The notes below the pieces were generated by a model. The model ran no database searches, had not been told where the DNA came from, and was given only the letters and a program-made list of their open reading frames with translations. Position numbers and translations under genes: made by a program. 64,000 bases of DNA, taken from NCBI GenBank assembly GCA_018287875.1, contig JAGVVL010000029.1:496001-560000 (forward strand), in the 5' to 3' direction. Position 1 is the first letter of the stretch. Each line of letters starts with the position of its first letter. Positions 1-11,190 of this stretch are shown in pieces. This DNA is from Nigrospora sphaerica (lineage: Eukaryota; Ascomycota; Sordariomycetes; Amphisphaeriales; Apiosporaceae).

Positions 1-1091
1 ATAAAGACTACTCTAGTACAGAATGGTAAGGTTAAGAAAGAAAGCACATGGAACGATATTATTGCATGTTACGAAGATCTCTGGACGCAAGAAGACTTTA
101 TTTTAAGGAATTTAGATAAAAACACCCTGAAACAGCCCCAAAAATTTCGGGATGCTTTTATGAATGATAGCTTAAAAAATTATAAACTATGCATTCAAAA
201 GTGCTTTTCAGAGTTTTTCCCAACAGAAAAACCTGAGAATTTTACTTTGAAAAAATGTTTGAGTGAGATAAAAATAAAGCTTTCTATTCCAGAGACTAGA
301 AGCTTTTTATCCTTTGAAACAGAGAATTTAGCTCGTCTGATTGATAACGCGTTAAATCAGAAATTAAAAAAAGACGAGTTACCTCTGGCATATCGTGGAA
401 CAGTGAATGCGCTACGTTTGCAACTAGGTAGTTTGTTATTAAACAAGATGCGATATGATGCTAAAAACTGGATACCAATGGAGCAGGATCTTATATCAGA
501 CTTGGATGCTAATATTCAAGCACTTGATAAGATAGGTATTGTGGATCAAAAACCAAAAAAATGGGAAAATATTGAACGTTTTATGGGAGTAGTTGACGAT
601 TTCTTAATTCAAAAAAACGTAATTCAGGAAGGTATGAAATGGTTAGCGGTTATTGATGCATTCGAAACACAGACTTCTTCTGAAGAAAAAGCGATTTTCG
701 TGCCAAATATAAAAAAGAATATATTGCTCCTGAAACAGCCCGCGAGTCTTTACTTGCTTACAACGTAAAGAAATATGTAATCGAAGCTTTCAAAGAATTT
801 GTCCCCCAGAGTAACCCAAAGGAATACCTATTACATGGTATGTTAAACATGATACAGGAAAAAATTCTTGCTTCTGAACCCGAAAGTATGCAATGGGAGA
901 TAGAACAGTTAGAAGCATCTTTGCTTAAACAAAAAGATGTGAATCGCTTGTCAATACCTACAGTTAATGCCCGCCGCGTCGTATTTGCTGTGAAGGCTCT
1001 TGAGGAGAAACTACTCTATCTCTTACAAGATGAATCAGGTTCAGTTTATACTAAAAGTTCTAACAGGACCCGTCACTCTAAAAGAAAATAG
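1..1091 (+). CDS. Unknown helical protein, 5'-truncated by window edge, one frameshift
   Basis: The frame is open from base 1, so the gene probably starts upstream; the first in-window ATG is at 160. About 363 residues are visible. The reading moves from one frame to the next between about 684 and 715, most simply through a base missing in the A5 run at 686-690. After that the second frame runs without a stop to 1091 and ends in a basic tail (RHSKRK). The composition is charged and Lys/Glu-rich with heptad-like stretches, so it looks cytosolic and mostly alpha-helical. I see no signal peptide, membrane segment or known domain. The N-terminus is missing, so an effector or a structural protein are both possible and I give no function. 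Confidence 0.6.
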
Positions 1092-1100
1092 TAATACGAC

Positions 1101-1121
1101 CCCCTCCTATCCAACGAGGGG
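1101..1121 (+). terminator. Possible terminator hairpin
   Basis: CCCCTC at 1101-1106 pairs with GAGGGG at 1116-1121 across a 9-base loop, just after the stop at 1091. The following sequence is only moderately T-rich, so this is a weak candidate. Confidence 0.3.
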
Positions 1122-1212
1122 TAACTTACCTTATTTGTCTCACCCAACAGACTTGCTTCCCTTCGCCTGATCGCGTATTGTAGAAAGAGTTCTGCGTTTT
1201 ATACATAGGGAA

Positions 1213-2812
1213 ATGGGTTGGAATATGCGAATAAGGAAGTTATTAAATGGTGGTGTGTATTGTGTATTAGGGGCGACGGTTACACTATTGAGTCCCTTAC
1301 GTGCGGATAGTATTCAAGGTGTTCAATACGGTGTACAGACTGATCTGTTACAAAGTATCTCACCTTTAAAACATGGACTTTGGTATAGCAATATACATTG
1401 TAAGATTCCCTCTTTAGCTAAACATACAGACTGTTGGATGATTACTGGGGGAACTGGTCTTCGTACCTTATTAACTCCTTACTTTATTTTAGGTGTTCAT
1501 GGTTCCATAGGGCAGTTAAATCATGGTACCAGTCAAAGTTATTGGTTAAGTCCAAGTGTTGAATTTTGGTTCCCTTATGCCAAGTTAGGCGTCAACAGTT
1601 ATTTTTTGCTTGGGCAGTCAATATCATCGCCTAAACCCCATGCAATTGACCCAGCTTCGATTAGTAAACAAGCATTTGATATTAAGTTATCAATAACCAA
1701 ATTCCCGTCTTTGCGGCCATTTTTTACAAGTTATTATTTAAATAACGCCGCCTCTAATCCTGTTAAAGCCTTTCAGGTAGCTTGGGGGCTGAATGGCTTA
1801 TAACAAGCCAATGTAGCATTGAGCTGCAGAATAGTATAGGTCAGAGTAATTGCTTTATACAGCTTAAATTGCATTCTGTAAAAATCAATCAGTCTTCTTC
1901 CAATAAACCGAATGTCTTGCGTTACTTAAGAGAGCCAGTAGATCAGTATTCAATACCAATTATGGCATTGCATGGCCCTTATGTTGAAAAAGAGCCAGTG
2001 GTTCCTGCACAGGTTGAGTCGGGTGTCCAGACCGATAAAGAATTTTTAAAACAGTTGCCAAAACAACTATCAGAAAAACCGCCCCTTAGACGTGCAAGGA
2101 GCTTGGATGGTTTGCATAGATTGGGTGCTGTGCCTTTTGAGATAAGTAAGCCCTTACCCAGTATCGGTCCAACAAAACAAGTAAAACCCAAAGCAGGAGA
2201 AGGCTCTAAAGCTGCGGTATCTAATATCAAAACATCTTTGCAGCCTTCTCCTAAGGTTTTAGCTCCAGTTAGAAGGGCTTCTACCCCCGGAGCTGCTATA
2301 ATTCAGCCAGCAGGGTCTAATGGAGGTGTGTCTAGAGCCAATGGGGCACAACCTAGATCATTAGGAAAGGCGCCAATACATAAGCACCCCCTGTAATTGT
2401 ACAAAACCCACTAAAGCGAACGTCACCGACTCGCACAACACAACCGGGTACAGCTGCAAGACAACCAATTAGCCGGGCGCGTAGCGCCACAAATGCTGCA
2501 CCTAGCGCTAGCGTGTCCCCTCCTGCAGGTCCAAATACACAGCCTACTGCCACGGGTAGAAGTCCTAGCAAAACAAATGAGGCTCGTGTTAAGCCTACTG
2601 TTGAAACACAAGTGAATGCGAATAGAAGTTCATTACTTTCGCCTAGGGGGCTTGGTGCTCCTCCTAAGATGAAAGATCGCCGAGCGTCAACATCACCGGA
2701 CACGCCTATTACAGGATCTTCAGCCTATTCGGTAGTCTCTAAACCTGATGATGAATTACCAGCGCATACGACTCCTAAAACACTAAATCAAGAGATGAGA
2801 GGCCACTCTTAA
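1213..2812 (+). CDS. Secreted protein with inverse-autotransporter-like barrel and Pro/Ser-rich tail (two frameshifts)
   Basis: About 533 residues once two breaks are bridged: one missing G in the G5 run near 1783 and one missing C in the C5 run near 2386. The N-terminus is a Sec signal peptide (basic MRIRK, hydrophobic core, cleavage near LRADS). Residues about 40-210 are rich in alternating aromatic/Gly strands of the kind seen in inverse-autotransporter/intimin beta-domains: a GGTGLR..PYFILG segment followed by PSVEFWFPYAKLG. The remaining ~300 residues are low-complexity Pro/Ser/Ala/Arg with repeated R-R-A-S/T and SP/TP motifs. The next gene downstream, 36 bases away, has the same layout. 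An outer-membrane barrel with an exposed disordered tail is likely; the exact family and any role in host contact are inference. Confidence 0.5.
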
Positions 2813-2848
2813 CATACCACCCTTAATTTTTATTGAGTATCATGCAGG

Positions 2849-5800
2849 ATGCAAGGTATACATGGAAGTTTTTATGATCGGATCATTCAATGTTTTAAAG
2901 TAAGCCGACTGACTGCAGTCATATTGACTGGTATACAACCAATAACGGCTAAACTATTACCAATACAGCATAGTCTGCAAGCAATGCCGTATCATGGGAG
3001 CGTAGCCTTAAGTAATCAGGGGATACTTGGAGATTGGATGGTAGGATGGAATACAACTAAGAAATCCTTACTATATAGCGATATCCAAATACAACCTTTA
3101 TATACTGGTGTAGATTCTGTATTCAGTATAGGAGGGGGTATCGGGAGAGATTTCGTCCTTGGTGGGTAGTAGGTGGCCACCTTTACTTAGATAGCCGACT
3201 GTCTCGCCAATTGAGCCCTGCCTTTAAATTAATGTTTGGGGCTTCCCTGCAAACGCGGCAGGGTAGTATCAGTATTAATGCATATTCGCCTTGCTTACAT
3301 GCGATAAAAGAAGGATATTTGAGCAAGGAGCCCGTTTACTATGGAAATCAAGCATACTGCTGGGCTGCCATCGAACAAAATCAATGGGGTGGTGAAATAC
3401 ATGGTATGGTGAACCTGCATCCTAGAGTGAAGTGGTATACAGGACTGTATAGTATATACCAAGAGCATCACGATTCTGTGATAGGGGGCCTAAATGCATT
3501 AGAGTATCTTTGGAGTCCCATGGTTAGCACGAAATTCCAATATAACTTTGATACTTTTCATCAACATCGTTTGATAGGTAGTGTGCAATTTCAATATAAA
3601 AAGATTGGACGCTCCAGTGGTATTAAAAGATTGTTATGGCAGCCGATCAATAGACAAACCATGCCACTCTATACGACCAATACCCAATTGTTACCAGAAG
3701 AATATCATTTATTTTTCGATGCGAGAGCAGAAAAAGTAAAGCAATCCAAGCCACTTATGAGACACCTTATGCTTTGCTAAATCAACCGGTATTAGAGCAG
3801 CTCAGAAAAGATTATAAGGATTACGGTATCCAAAAAGTGGTCTTACACCTTAAGGGTTACTTTGATGTATCTTACAACGGTAAAACATCGTTGACACTTA
3901 ACCCTCATGAACATATACAAGGAGAGTTTTGTGCATTTGATAGCTTAAGTGCCTTAGGCATCTCTTTTAATCCTTCAGTTGAGTTATATCAGCCTCTTAT
4001 CAAAAAAGAGGTGCTCGATAAAATAGGACAACTGCACGATAGAGCGCCACTTGTCGATGGTCGACCGTTGTTAGCGGGAAGTATTTTTCTAAATAGTCAC
4101 ACCAGTTTACAGCAGCTTGGTTTTTTGCCGTTAGCCGTTCACCCCCTGCCCAGTACGGTGACATTATCTGCAGCGATTATAGCAGAAGGTAAGGAAGGAA
4201 AAAGGTTAGAAGATATTGTCATTCAAGATGTTGCTATCTTTGGAAAGCCAGAGGCCTCTACACCCTTTCAATATGAATATGGTATTTATATGAAATATGC
4301 TGAATTGAATATGAAGGCCGTCCGGGTTAATAATGCAAAAACCGGTATTTACTTGGAAGGTGTGACGCAAGCCAAGGGCTTCTCAAGTCCTAATCACCCC
4401 TCCAATCTATTTATACGGGTAGTTATCGTATCACTAAAGACCCAGAAACTATTTCAAAGTATAAAAAAGAGCTACGTAAGATAATTGCAAGTCATATCAG
4501 CTTCGAGAATTTGGCGTTCCAACATAAAATGCGTAAGATTTACGCGGATTACCAATTCATGCAGCATCGCTTATACAGTGTCTTTGTAAACTTACAGACT
4601 TTATTTGAATATATTTCTACTGTCGATTCAAAGAAGCTCCCTAGCAATGAACTTTCAGTAACTGCTGATATCGAACCTTATGTTTTGATAGGTATGTATC
4701 TTAAAAATGGAGGTATCCGTGATGAATCCAAGCCGCTTGCTAATAAAGTGATCGATTTTACCAATAGCATATTTCGTGTTAAGCATAATCTTCCTTCAAA
4801 TAAAAGACCGGGGATATTAAATATTGGAGATGCAGTCCTCATGTCACAAGGAATATCGCTTGTGATTGAAAGTGGTTTTTATGTCGCTTTATATGAATGC
4901 TTATTAGAGGCAAAGCAGTTAGGTTGTTATGTCAAAGATAGTGGGCTTGCTGTGGTTGGGCGACAACGCACGCTGGATGGGATAAAGCTTCCAAAAGATA
5001 GTTTCATCCATGTTAATTCTGTAAGAAGAACAGGAGAAATGCAGAAAGAGGTAGAGCAACTACCGCTTTTAAAAAATATGAAGCAAGAATTACGGGTTAA
5101 ACTGCCTATTATATCTTATATCGATTATGCGCAAAACAAGCCATCTGAGTTAGGTACGCCTTTCGTCAATACAGGTCTTCTATTAGTGGTTCCGTATGAG
5201 TCCTCGATTTTACAATCAGAGCAAGTGACACAAGATGCATTTTTCTTATTTGTAAATTCAGACGCTAAAGTACTCAAGGATAATATTTATACCTTATTGC
5301 ATTCGGATCAAAAAACCGATGGAGGATCTAATGCTTCTGCGGGCACGAGTGATAGTGGTTCTATTGGAGGTTATAAGGCAATGAATTTTGTAATAACAAA
5401 GGCAATGAATTTTGTAATAACACAGAAGGACGCGCCACCACCTGCACCAATTCAGAGGAATAAGCTTGATGGTTCTAAAGGAGCCGGGACAGAGGGTGCT
5501 CCAAGCACTCTTCCCCTCCAGCGTTGGAAGGTATTCACACAGCCCCGGGTGATGGAGGCTTAGTAAGATCTTCTAAAATACCGCCTCGCTTGCCTATCCG
5601 TGTCAATTTAAATCAGCATAAACGTGCTGTTTCTGTTGATTTGGAAGGCTCTGGACATACAAAAACTTTACAGTTAGGAATGCCGGGAGGGGTAAGGAGG
5701 GAAAAGGCGCCTCCTACCTCGAATAGACCAGTTCGTAGTAATAGTGCGCCTGAATCGCCAGAGGAGGCCCGTAACCCAGAAGAATCGCCTGAAGTGCAAT

Positions 5801-6189
5801 TTGTTTGGCATAAGAATGTAGGATTAGTTCATGAGCGTTATGATCCTAGCATCCGCTCAAGACATAAAAATGTGAACGGCAACGCAGCAGCTCCGCCAGC
5901 TGTATCCCCTGTCGATGAAAAAGAAGAGAAAAGTACACCCACTTCTCCTTCGGTTACAACGACCGATTCAGGCTCTTTGCGTCAAGCGACATCAGCGCAA
6001 GTATGGCATCCTAAAAAGAATGCTCAAGAAGATAATAGGCGATTAGAGCTTGCCAATGTGTTAATGGCATTAAAAGGGTTTGGCAATGATTATTCTAGAC
6101 TTCCTGCTGATCAAAAAGAGGTATATTTGAAGTACTTGAAGGATCCCAGATACACCGTGAGACTCCCTCCCTCGGGGCCTCCTCAGTAA
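2849..6189 (+). CDS. Large secreted protein: barrel-like N-terminus, beta-helix-like middle, Pro-rich tail (four frameshifts)
   Basis: About 1114 residues after bridging four single-base gaps (T run near 3151, A5 near 3731, C4 near 4398, C4 near 5516). The start at 2849 is the first in-frame ATG; no good ribosome site precedes it, so the true start may differ. A hydrophobic segment at about residues 18-38 could act as a signal sequence. Residues ~80-180 resemble the inverse-autotransporter beta-domain (GGGIGRDF, WWVVGGHLY, NAYSP). Residues ~400-520 have the spaced Ile/Val/Gly/Asn pattern of a right-handed beta-helix (YGIYMKYAEL, NNAKTGIYLEG). The tail is Pro/Ser/Arg-rich and contains RSNSAPESP. 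It appears to be a paralogue of the upstream gene. Surface exposure is inferred, and no catalytic motif is visible. Confidence 0.5.
5375..5422 (+). repeat. In-frame 24-bp tandem duplication
   Basis: A 24-base unit (5375-5398) is repeated exactly at 5399-5422, doubling the octapeptide KAMNFVIT inside the large secreted protein. The perfect identity suggests a recent slippage event or an assembly duplication. Confidence 0.9.
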
Positions 6190-6305
6190 ACACACAAGCA
6201 CTGTGTATGATATAAGTGAATGAATAATGAACTCCTACTTGCTACTTGCTAGCATTCAAATTAAAATATGGGTTCGTTTAATTATATCAATTTGAGAAGT
6301 TACTT

Positions 6306-6581
6306 ATGGCACTGACTACTTCAGCCAAAGCCCAATTAGTTCAAGAATACCAACGTTTTCCAGGAGATACTGGATCATCTGAAGTCCAAATTGCTTTGTT
6401 ATCCTCAGATATTAATCTGTTAACTCAGCATATCAAAGCGAATAAGCATGATCATCACTCTGAGCGAGGTTTATTACTCAAAGTGAGTAAAAGAAACCGG
6501 TTACTACGCTACTTAAAGCGTACAGCAGGGGAGAGCTATTACCATCTCATCAAACAACTTGGTTTGCGGGATAAGGCATAG
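6306..6581 (+). CDS. rpsO: Ribosomal protein uS15
   Basis: A 91-residue protein, slightly longer than the usual 89, with the family hallmarks: GDTGSSEVQIALL near the N-terminus, the HxxDHHSERGLL core that contacts 16S rRNA helices, and KRNRLLRYLKR before the C-terminal helix. It is a primary binder of the 30S platform. It lies 49 bases upstream of pnp, the conserved rpsO-pnp operon in gammaproteobacteria, where uS15 represses its own translation and PNPase controls its own mRNA. The frame is intact and the start at 6306 matches the family N-terminus. Confidence 0.98.
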   Translation: MALTTSAKAQLVQEYQRFPGDTGSSEVQIALLSSDINLLTQHIKANKHDHHSERGLLLKVSKRNRLLRYLKRTAGESYYHLIKQLGLRDKA

Positions 6582-6630
6582 TTCTTATTACCTGATCATC
6601 TACTAATTTATATTACTATAGGAAATTATC

Positions 6631-8801
6631 GTGTCAGAGACTCATACTACTCGTACGTCAATTGAAAAATCACCTTCTACTTTATCCTTGCAAGTTGGAG
6701 GGCGTTCTATTCAATTAGAGCGAGGTCGATTTGCTTTACAAGCTACCGCAACGGTATGTGTTCAATGTGAAGACAGCATGGTTGTCGTGCCTTTAGTAGC
6801 GATGGGTCAAGCGGCTCAAGAAGCTAACTTTTTGCCGCTTTCAGTCCATTATAGCAAACGCAAGTATGCCGATGGTCAAGTACCTGGTGCGAGAGATCGT
6901 CGTGAAGGTCGTCCGACCACGATGGAGACCTTAACGTCTCGTTTGATTGATCGACCGTTACGCGCGACTTTCCCTTCTGGTTTTTATAATGAAGTGCAAA
7001 TTGCCCCCATGGTTGTCTCTTCAAATCCGAACATTCGAAGTGATGTACTAGCGATGTTAGGTGCTTCTACTGCATTAGCCTTATCTGGCTTGCCTTGCGC
7101 GGGTCCTGTGGCAGCTGTGCGGGTTGGATATATTGAAGGTAAATTTGTCATTAATCCTACTCAAGCAGAAATTGATCAATCCACTTTAGATTTAGTAATT
7201 GCTGGAACCGAGCAAGCTATTTTAATGGTAGAAGGGGAAGCCAATGCTTTAACCAAAGAAGTGATTATTGATGCGATTTTATTTGGCCATGAGGAAATCA
7301 AATCCATTGCTAAACAAATTGCTGAATGGGTTAAGCAATCAGGCGCAAAGCCTCAGTCGGATTGGAAACCAAAAGTTTTTAATACCGAATTAGAAAGTAA
7401 AGTAAAAGATTTGATTGATGCTGATTTAGAAGCATTGTATGCGACGCAAGATAAAAAAACTCGTAAAGTCAAGCGAGAAACTGTACGCCAACGTATCATC
7501 GAAGCCTTTTACAACAAAGAAGCTGGTGTGAGTGAAAATCAGTTAGATGCTTTATTAAAAGGTATCGAATCTGAAAAAATGAAAGAAAAAGTTTTTAATG
7601 AAAAACGCCGACTAGATGGCAGGGCTTATGAAACGATTCGACCAATCCGTATTGAAACAGGATTACTGCCTAGGGCGCACGGTTCTAGTTTGTTTACTCG
7701 AGGAGATACACAAGCTTTAGTGGTCGCAACCCTTGGATCTGAGAGAGATGCGGAGTTAGTTGAAGATTTAGATGGTATCACTCGAAAAGATACGTTCATT
7801 TTGCATTATAACTTCCCTCCTTATTCAGTGGGTGAAGTAGGACAAATGGGTTCTCCAAAACGACGAGAAATTGGACATGGTAATTTAGCCAAGCGTGCTA
7901 TGCGGGCAGTATTACCTAGCGAGCGAGATTGTCCTTATGTCTTAAGAGTGGTCTCTGAAGTCATGAGTTCTAATGGGTCTAGCTCTATGGCAACCGTATG
8001 TGGAACCAGTCTTTCATTAATGGATGCGGGTATTGCGCTTAAATCTCATGTAGCTGGTATTGCGATGGGTCTAGTAAAGCGAGAGGATCAGTTTGTGGTG
8101 TTAAGTGATATTTCTGAAGAAGAAGATCACATTGGGGCTATGGATCTTAAGGTCGCAGGTACCCGTGAAGGTATTACAGCGCTTCAAATGGATATTAAAA
8201 CAGATGGTATTACCCGTGATATTCTTTCTAAAGCGCTAAGCCAAGCCCAAGAAGGGATTGGCGAAATTTTAGGAAAAATGGAGCAAGTGATGCCAGGTCC
8301 TAATCAGAAGGTATCGGCTTATGCCCCCAAATTATGGAAACTCATATCCCTGTGGATAAAATCCAAGCCCTAATTGGTAAAGGTGGGGCAACCATCAGAG
8401 GTATTACCGAAGAAACCGGAACCTTAATTGATATTCATCGTGAGACTGGATTGATTCGTATTTCTAGTCCTGATGCGAGTGCTTGTGAACAAGCTATTCA
8501 AAAGATTAAGGAAGTTACCGATATTGGACCTGAAGTAGAAATCGGTTTAACGTATGATGGAACTGTCTTAAAGCTTTTGCAATCTGGCGCGATTGTTTCT
8601 ATTTTGCCAGGGCGTCGAGGATTCGTACATATTTCTGAGATGTTGTTAGATCATCCTGAACAAGACATTGCTGAACTTTTGAAAGAAAAACAACGAATTA
8701 AAGTCAAAGTATTGGATATTGATCGACAAAAAAATAAAATAAAATTAACCATGAAGGATGTGGTCGTTGAAGCCGTTGATCTGCCTGAAACCGCTTCTTA
8801 A
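6631..8801 (+). CDS. pnp: Polyribonucleotide nucleotidyltransferase (one frameshift)
   Basis: About 723 residues, the family's normal length. PNPase degrades RNA 3'-to-5' by phosphorolysis and is part of the RNA degradosome with RNase E. The start is a GTG at 6631 preceded by AGGAAA. Two RNase PH-like domains are visible: residues ~20-240 and ~325-560, the second with DGRAYETIRPI and the SNGSSSMATVCG catalytic segment, joined by a helical linker. KH (VDKIQALIGKGG) and S1 (VEIGLTYDGTV...LPGRRGFVHISE) domains follow. The frame breaks near 8330 at a short A run following CCCCC; a second frame continues from there through KH and S1. The break in such a conserved gene is most likely a missing base rather than a mutation. 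Confidence 0.96.
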
Positions 8802-8844
8802 AGTAGAGATAAGATTAACTATCCTTTTTGAACGTGCTGAATCA

Positions 8845-8926
8845 GCCGAGGTGGTGAAATTGGTAGACACGCAGGTTTCAGGTACCTGTGAGGAAACTCG
8901 TGGAGGTTCAAATCCTCTCCTCGGCA
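8845..8926 (+). tRNA. tRNA-Leu (anticodon CAG)
   Basis: Acceptor arms GCCGAGG (8845-8851) and CCTCGGC (8919-8925) pair perfectly, with discriminator A at 8926. The D-arm GAAATTGGTAGAC, the anticodon stem CAGGT/ACCTG around loop TTCAGGT, the long variable arm of a class II tRNA and the T-loop GGTTCAAAT are all present. The CCA end is not encoded. It sits between pnp and rne. Confidence 0.96.
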
Positions 8927-9032
8927 TTTTTACCAAATAACTATCAATGCAATGACATAAGTCAGGATTTTGTCCTATGACTAAGCTTAGTGATGAGCGA
9001 GTAGGCTTATGTCTTAAAAATGGGATTTTACA

Positions 9033-11076
9033 ATGAGTATCGTAGCAATCAATGCTAAAAATCCCGAAGAAATTCGGGTGGCTACCTTTAATAATAGCCA
9101 AGTATCCGATCTATATATTGAAAATACACTTAACAAACCGTCATTAAAAGATATTTACGCAGGGGTTATTAAGAGTATTGAACCAAGTTTAGAAGCGGTT
9201 TTTGTAGAATATGGGGCGGGAAGACATGGTTTTTTACAATTTAAGGAGGTAGCCTTAGAGTATTGTAAAGACGGTAATCGAAGACATCTTAAAACCTCAC
9301 TAAAAGTTGGACAATTTATTATTGTTCAAGTTAAAAAAGAAGAACGAGAAGGTAAAGGAGCGGCACTGACTACCTATATTAGCTTGCCGGGCACTTATTT
9401 GGTATTAATGCCGAATCATCCTAGTGCTGGAGGGGTATCTAAGCAAATTACGACGGATAATCGTAAAGATATGCAAGAATTACTTGGCCAGTTAGAGCTA
9501 TCGCCAAATATGAGTGTCATTTTGCGTACTGCAGGGGCAGGTCGGCCTGTCTCTGCGCTACAACGCGATTTATCTTTATTATTAAAACAATGGGAAGAGA
9601 TTAAAAACGCTTTTAAAGCAGGGAGAGCCCCTTTTTTAATTTTTCAAGAAGGTGATATTTTAGCTCGAACGATTCGGGATTACGCGAGAGAAGATGTTAC
9701 TCAAATTATAGTAGATGATCCTGAAACTTTTGAAAAAACCAAGCGTTATGCAGCCACTATTCGACCAGAATTAGCTAACATTATACAGTTGTATAAAGGA
9801 CGCCTCCCTCTTTTCTTGCATTTAGGCATTGAAGATGAGGTAGAATCAGCCTTTCATCATTCAGTTCGTTTGCCGTCAGGTGGTAGTATTATTTTAGATC
9901 GATCCGCAGCGGGCGTCATGATTGATGTAAACTCAGGCAGCTCGACTAAACATGAAGATATTACAGAAACTGCGTTAAGAACAAATTTAGAAGCAGCAGA
10001 AATGATTGCTAGACAGCTGCGTTTGCGAGATTTAGGCGGATTGATTTTAATAGATTTCATTGGAATGAAAGATGAGACGCACAAAAAGCAAATCGAAGCG
10101 AAATTATGGGAGAGCATAGCTGGTGATCGAGCACGCATCCAAATTGGCCATATTCTGCCTCGTTTTGATGTCTTGGTTATGTCTCGTCAACGTCTTCGTT
10201 CCTCACTAGGGAGAGTGAATGAAGATACGTGTAAAGCGTGCCAAGGACAAGGCAGTCAACGTAGTGTAGAATCCTTAGCACTTTCTATTCTAAGAACCGT
10301 AGAAAAAAGCTTTTTTCAAAAAAATTAGCCAAGTTAGTATTGAAGCCTCAGTGGCACTGGCTACCTATTTAGGCAATGAAAAGCGCACGATGATTTACGA
10401 TTTAGAGCAAACGCATCAATTTCGTTTACTATTACTTCCCAATCCACACTGGGAAACCTCACAATATAAAATTACTGAATTGAGTGCTGAAGAGTCAGAC
10501 ACTAAAGAAAATGGAAGAGAGAAAGCGAGCTATACGCTGCTTTCTGAAGGCTCCATGGAAAAAATAACACCGGTTATTGCCCCCACCGCTGAAGTACCTG
10601 CAGTTGAACGTTTTAAGCAGTCAACCCTTAAGCCATCGGTATTCGATAAGCTTAAGTCAGTGAAAAAAGCATTGGTTAATATCTTGCCTTGGGGTGAATC
10701 AAAGTCGAATAAAAAGACTGAATCGGCCCCTGTCAGTGAAAAAAGACCGAGGCGGTCGCGTCCTAGTCCAGAGGCTTTTCCTGTCACCATTAAAAGTAAA
10801 AAGGCTGCTCGTCCAGTGGTCAAGGTGCAGGCCGTATCAACCAAAGAAAAACCAGTCGCGAGTGCGTCAGCGCCTGAATCAGAAAATCCCGCATCTTTGA
10901 TAGTCACTAAGATAGAAAAACCTTCTGTCTCAACGGCTGAGAAAAGCAATAATAGTAAGCAACCTGTCGATAAAAAAGAGAGTGATGGCGTTTTAGCGCC
11001 TACTCGCCCTGTTAGTGTGCGCGCTGCTGTCAATCGCTATGGTGGGGAGCCTCGTTTAAACAAACGCGGTTTTTAA
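9033..11076 (+). CDS. rne: Ribonuclease E (frameshifted near 10320)
   Basis: About 681 residues. RNase E makes the initiating endonucleolytic cuts in mRNA decay and in rRNA/tRNA processing. The S1 domain lies at about residues 35-120 (IEPSLEAVFVEYGAGRHGFLQF). The DNase I-like catalytic core has VMIDVNSGSS and LILIDFIGM, which hold the two Mg-binding Asp residues, and the Zn-link CKACQG follows. The frame changes just after VEKSFF in a cluster of A6, T6 and A7 runs; two missing bases or one extra base would each reconcile it. The family's ATYLGNEKR segment then resumes. After the core comes a ~200-residue Lys/Ser/Pro-rich tail, much shorter than in E. coli. The length and tail fit RNase E better than RNase G. 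Confidence 0.9.
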
Positions 11077-11190
11077 CTAGTAAAAAGAGGCTTAAATGCC
11101 ATAGTTGAAGTACTTTGGCTATGTGTTAAGATGTTTTATTGTTGAATCCATATTCAACGTTCATGTAAGCCATCAAATGCTATTGGCCAT

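Noticed and set aside
2353..2703. Minus-strand reading frame inside the first secreted protein
   Set aside because: Shadow of the Pro/Ser-rich tail; no start context or family.
10530..11033. Minus-strand 167-codon frame opposite the rne tail
   Set aside because: Low-complexity shadow of the Lys/Ser-rich RNase E tail.
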